Of a stretch of 56,738 bases of DNA, positions 53,677 to 56,738 are shown piece by piece (position 1 is the first letter of the stretch; every line of letters begins with the position of its first letter). Source of the DNA: an uncultured Eubacteriales bacterium (GTDB lineage Bacteria > Bacillota > Clostridia > Oscillospirales > Oscillospiraceae); the NCBI GenBank assembly GCA_900545405.1, contig UQYT01000015.1:1-56738 (forward strand). The letters are read 5' to 3'. The position numbers and the translations under genes were made by a program. Under the pieces are notes generated by a model. It was not told the origin of the DNA. It was given only the letters and a program-made list of their open reading frames with translations, and searched no databases.

Positions 53677-54705
53677 ATGCCGTCAAACAAAATTGTCAGT
53701 GCACTTAACAAGGCGCTGATTGAAGAAATGGACAAAGACGAAAATGTAGTCATCATTGGTGAGGATATCGGTCTTTTCGAGGGCTCGTTCAGGGTTACCG
53801 AGGGGCTTTTTAAGAGATACGGCCCAAGTCGTGTCAAGGACACACCTATTAGCGAGAGCACGTTTGTCGGCGCGGCCGTCGGCGCGGCGATGCTCGGTCT
53901 TCGCCCCGTAGTTGAAATCCAGTTCAGCGATTTTATCACCACCTGCTTCGATCCAATCGTGAATCAGGCCGCAAAAATCCACCTGATGCTCGGCGGCCAA
54001 TACTCGGTGCCGATGGTCGTGCGCGCCCCGTTTGGCTCGACCACAAGGGGTGCCCACCACTGCCAGAGCTTCGAGGGACTTTTTGCGCAGATACCCGGGC
54101 TGAAGGTCGTGGTGCCCAGCACACCCTATGACGCAAAAGGCCTGCTGAAGTCGGCCATAAGGGATAACAACCCCGTCCTGTTTTTTGAACACAAACTTCT
54201 CTATGGTGCTAAATCGGCAAGCGGCAAAAACGCCACAGTCGTGGACCAGCTCGATGAGGTGTTCAGGCCTGCGCCTGACGAAGAGTATCTCGTTCCGCTT
54301 AGCTCCGCGGACATAAAGCGCGTGGGGAGCGACGTAACGATAGTTGCCGTGGGCTATATGGTACACAGGGCTATCTCCGCAGCCAAAAAGTTGGAACTCA
54401 AGGGCATATCCTGCGAGGTGATTGACCCCCGCACTATCTACCCGTTGGACAAGGGTACGATTATCGAATCCGTCAGAAAGACGGGCAGGCTCGTCATAGT
54501 CACCGAGGCAATCGGCAACTGCGGCTTTGCAGCAGAGGTTGCCGCGATGGCTTGCAGCGAAAATTTCTTTGACCTGGACGCACCGGTTCGAAGAGTATGT
54601 GCGAAAGAATCACCCATGCCCTTTTCGCCAGTTTGTGAAAAATATGAGCTGCCATCCGAGGAAGAGATCATCAACGCATGCATAGAAATATGTGGTAGAT
54701 TTTGA
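53677..54705 (+). CDS. 2-oxoacid/acetoin dehydrogenase E1, beta subunit
   Basis: A 342-residue E1 beta: VVIIGEDIGLFEGSFRVTEG, DTPISESTFVGAAVGAAMLG (with the catalytic glutamate) and FDPIVNQAAKIHLMLGGQYS. The ATG at 53677 has GGGAGGTG upstream; an in-frame start at 53662 would overlap that site. It pairs with the alpha subunit 18 bases upstream. Confidence 0.92.
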   Translation: MPSNKIVSALNKALIEEMDKDENVVIIGEDIGLFEGSFRVTEGLFKRYGPSRVKDTPISESTFVGAAVGAAMLGLRPVVEIQFSDFITTCFDPIVNQAAKIHLMLGGQYSVPMVVRAPFGSTTRGAHHCQSFEGLFAQIPGLKVVVPSTPYDAKGLLKSAIRDNNPVLFFEHKLLYGAKSASGKNATVVDQLDEVFRPAPDEEYLVPLSSADIKRVGSDVTIVAVGYMVHRAISAAKKLELKGISCEVIDPRTIYPLDKGTIIESVRKTGRLVIVTEAIGNCGFAAEVAAMACSENFFDLDAPVRRVCAKESPMPFSPVCEKYELPSEEEIINACIEICGRF

Positions 54706-54726
54706 GCGCAGGAAGGGGTTGAAGCA

Positions 54727-56016
54727 ATGGCTACAGCAGTAATGGTTCCGACCGAGGGCGGAGAGAACCCGTGTCTCATTAACAATTGGGCCCACAAGGA
54801 AGGCGATAAAGTAGAGCTTGGCGACATGCTTTGTGAGGCCGAAACAGACAAAAGCGTGCTTGACATTCTGGCGACCGCAAACGGCACGCTTCTGAAAATT
54901 TTGTATGGGAACGGCCAGGAAGCTCCTGTCCTTACGCCCATTGCAGTGATAGGCGAACCCGGAGAAGATATATCGGAGTTCCTTGCACCGCAACTCACCT
55001 CTGGCACGCATGTCGAGGAGCCCTTGCCCACACAGGAGTCAGGATCTTCGCCGGAGTTAGATCCAGGCTGTGAGGACCATCCCAACACCGTGGAACCCGC
55101 CGGTAGCGAGCCTGTACCTGCATTCAAAGAGCAGGAAGAACACTCGGCCAGGTCTGAGGTGCTAATATCGCCCAGGGCAAGGAAGTATGCCGAGAAAAAT
55201 GACATAAGCCTTGAAGGGCTCAAAGGGACGGGCTATCTAAATAGCATTGTTGAGCGCGATGTTGCAGCACACTGCAGCATTGTGACTAGCCCAAAGGCCA
55301 GCGAAAAGTCTGAGGAACCTGACTATACGGTCTATCAGCTGAGCCGAGTAGAGCAGGTCAGCGGCAAGCGCCTGCTGAAGAGCCTTAGTGAGAGTGCCCA
55401 AGCCACGATGAGCATACAGATAAATGCCGACAAGCTCAAGGCTCTGCACAAGGAACTACGCGGGCAGGGAGCGCAATTCGGCCTTTCCGGCATAACAATA
55501 AACGACATGTTTATGTTTGCGGCAGCCAAGGTGCTCTGCCGACATCCGCGGGTAAACAGCATTTTCTCTGATGGCGAGCTACGGCAGTACAGGCACGTAC
55601 ATATCAGCATGGCCGTGGCAACTGAAAAGGGGCTCTATGTGCCCGTCATTCCATATGCAGATGAGCTGAGTCTTCCCGAGCTGTCGCAGAAAGCAAAGTA
55701 TATGGCACAGCGCGCGCACGAAGGCCTATTGCTTCCAAGTGAACAGGAGGGCGGAACAATTACAGTTTCTAATCTCGGGGCTAGGGGAATAACCGTTTTC
55801 ACGCCGATAATCAATCCACCTCAGGTCTGTATCCTCGGCGTAGGCGGCATACGTCCCGGTCTCGTGACACGCGGGGACGAGATAGTGCCGGGTTATGTTA
55901 TGGATGTTAGTCTCACACATGACCACAGAGTGTTGGACGGCGCGCCATGCGCAGATTTCCTGAAAGAGTTAGCGGGTTTTATAGCAGAATTTGACATAGC
56001 TTCGCTGGCATATTAG
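54727..56016 (+). CDS. Dihydrolipoamide acyltransferase (E2)
   Basis: A 429-residue E2 with one lipoyl domain (1-85, lipoyl Lys42 in AETDKSVLD), an acidic Pro-rich linker (86-145), a peripheral subunit-binding domain (147-183, ISPRARKYAEKNDISLEGLK) and a catalytic domain (200-429) ending with THDHRVLDG, whose H-x3-D-G (His400, Asp404) is the acyltransferase signature. It transfers the acyl group to CoA. No lipoate ligase or synthase lies in the window, so lipoylation must be supplied elsewhere. Confidence 0.94.
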   Translation: MATAVMVPTEGGENPCLINNWAHKEGDKVELGDMLCEAETDKSVLDILATANGTLLKILYGNGQEAPVLTPIAVIGEPGEDISEFLAPQLTSGTHVEEPLPTQESGSSPELDPGCEDHPNTVEPAGSEPVPAFKEQEEHSARSEVLISPRARKYAEKNDISLEGLKGTGYLNSIVERDVAAHCSIVTSPKASEKSEEPDYTVYQLSRVEQVSGKRLLKSLSESAQATMSIQINADKLKALHKELRGQGAQFGLSGITINDMFMFAAAKVLCRHPRVNSIFSDGELRQYRHVHISMAVATEKGLYVPVIPYADELSLPELSQKAKYMAQRAHEGLLLPSEQEGGTITVSNLGARGITVFTPIINPPQVCILGVGGIRPGLVTRGDEIVPGYVMDVSLTHDHRVLDGAPCADFLKELAGFIAEFDIASLAY

Positions 56017-56044
56017 CGTTCACATACAGGGAGGGATTTTCACA

Positions 56045-56488
56045 ATGATAAAAGTTGCTTTTGGCTGTGATCCGAACGCTACAGCCCTTAAGAGCAGCCT
56101 CATGGAAGCATGCTCCAAAGCTGGGTATGAAGTGGTGGATATGGGAAGCGAAGACCCCATATACGCAAACACCGCCATCAGGGTGGCAAATTCTGTCGTC
56201 TCCGGCGACGCCGACAAGGGCATTCTGATATGCGGCACCGGCATTGGAATGTCCATTGCGGCCAACAAAGTCAAAGGCGCATACGCCGCCTTGGTAAGCG
56301 ATGTTTACTCCGCTGAGCGATCTGCGCTGAGCAACAACGCAAATATCATTTGTTTTGGCGCGTTCACAATAGGTGAGAAGCTGGCTCAGGCCCTAATGTT
56401 TAAATGGCTGCCTCTAGAATTTGACAGAGCTTCTGCATCTTATAAAAAGGTCTGTAGGATATATGAGTACGAAGGCAGCAGCAAATGA
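56045..56488 (+). CDS. RpiB/LacAB-family isomerase with altered active site
   Basis: A 147-residue RpiB-fold protein. ILICGTGIGMSIAANK carries the catalytic Cys63 and the anion hole. The N-terminal DHxG motif of RpiB reads CDPNATAL here, and the position of the ring-opening histidine (in E. coli RQHND) reads ALSNN, so both histidines are absent. Related enzymes act on ribose 5-phosphate, galactose 6-phosphate, allose 6-phosphate or erythrulose 4-phosphate. Losing the ring-opening histidine suits an open-chain substrate such as a tetrose phosphate. Last gene of the operon. Confidence 0.82.
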   Translation: MIKVAFGCDPNATALKSSLMEACSKAGYEVVDMGSEDPIYANTAIRVANSVVSGDADKGILICGTGIGMSIAANKVKGAYAALVSDVYSAERSALSNNANIICFGAFTIGEKLAQALMFKWLPLEFDRASASYKKVCRIYEYEGSSK

Positions 56489-56597
56489 TTTTAACTCAGT
56501 ACAGTGAAGAACAATGGAACACCGTAGTAACCTCGGTGCACCTTGGCTAATCTATTGCTCTATATCTCGGTCACGATTTCACAATTAAAAAGCATGC
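56489..56597. other. Short intergenic DNA after the RpiB-like gene
   Basis: About 110 bases with no gene and no clear plus-strand terminator other than the hairpin that follows. Confidence 0.4.
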
Positions 56598-56632
56598 AAA
56601 GGCGCCGGGCAGTTTTCAACTGCTCCGGCGCC
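56598..56632 (-). terminator. Terminator between the converging RpiB-like and livF genes
   Basis: GGCGCCGG-GCAGTT pairs with AACTGC-t-CCGGCGCC, 14 pairs with one bulge. On the minus strand it is followed by TTT-GCATGC-TTTTT, so it mainly serves the livF-type gene. Confidence 0.75.
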
Positions 56633-56657
56633 GTATTCTGGGGTGGTGAAAGCTCTA

Positions 56658-56738
56658 TTATCCGCCGAGGTAGGCCTTTTTTACCTGGTCGCTCTCGGCG
56701 AGCTCGCGGCCGGTGCCGGACAGGCTTATGGCGCCGGT
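56658..56738 (-). CDS. livF: Second LivF-type ATPase, C-terminal end (cut by window edge)
   Basis: The last 26 codons read TGAISLSGTGRELAESDQVK then KAYLGG and TAA, the characteristic LivF C-terminus. It differs from the LivF at 26852 (which ends YLGNKKA), so another Liv-type importer begins to the right. GC content returns to the high level of the left half. Confidence 0.8.
   Translation of the reverse strand, partial: TGAISLSGTGRELAESDQVKKAYLGG

Noticed and set aside
37948..56738. Sigma-54 (-24/-12) promoters that would go with rpoN
   Set aside because: I found no convincing TGGCAC-N5-TTGC in the intergenic regions read; all good promoters are of the -35/-10 type.

Overview
This window reads like a chromosomal segment of a GC-rich, spore-forming anaerobic member of the Clostridia, probably of the Oscillospiraceae type. 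The evidence is a SpoVT-like AbrB protein at the left edge, an Etf/acyl-CoA dehydrogenase block, clostridial-style sigma-A promoters (several match TTGACA-N17-TATAAT exactly or nearly so) and strong AGGAGG ribosome binding sites. The taxonomic placement is inference from gene content; there is no rRNA to confirm it. No tRNA, rRNA, CRISPR array or insertion sequence was recognised.

Layout. (A) 0.4-12.4 kb, plus strand: a LacI-type regulator, then a long sugar operon: FucI/AraA-like isomerase, split transketolase (two genes), FGGY kinase, Rbs-type ABC importer with a DUF2291 lipoprotein, RbsD, RbsK and a tiny membrane protein. (B) 12.6-18.3 kb, minus strand: an SLH-domain/S41-peptidase surface protein and an ECF sigma/membrane protein/ABC exporter module. 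(C) 18.4-32.7 kb: an acyl-CoA block with EtfAB, acyl-CoA dehydrogenase, two alpha/beta hydrolases, a TetR regulator, a CoA-transferase, a complete Liv-type importer whose LivG carries a long coiled-coil extension, a thiolase-fold ketoacyl synthase and a MaoC hydratase. Three copies of the same 14-bp operator-like site (TGAAT-N3-CGTTCA) sit in front of genes of this block. (D) 32.8-37.1 kb: a two-component system whose regulator and kinase genes flank an opposing gene for a proline/threonine-rich surface protein. (E) 37.2-39.8 kb: decayed etfA and rpoN genes followed by about 600 bp without recognisable content. (F) 39.8-56.5 kb, visibly lower in GC at third codon positions: glycerate kinase, a fused CoA-transferase, then a second sugar module: Rbs-type importer, RpiR regulator, FGGY kinase, a second split transketolase, a complete 2-oxoacid/acetoin-type dehydrogenase complex (E3, E1alpha, E1beta, E2) and an RpiB-like isomerase. 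(G) The right edge holds the end of another livF on the minus strand.

How the genes work together. Module A most simply imports an aldose, isomerises it, phosphorylates the ketose and splits it with transketolase, in the style of the known apiose/apulose-4-phosphate route, with RbsD/RbsK handling ribose. Module F has the same importer-kinase-transketolase core but adds an entire thiamine/lipoate dehydrogenase and an RpiB homologue lacking the histidine used for furanose ring opening. I read it as a candidate undescribed pathway for a short ketose, a polyol or a deoxy-ketose. Block C looks like a dedicated acid-to-acyl-CoA regulon with its own importer. Substrates in all three are inferred, not shown.
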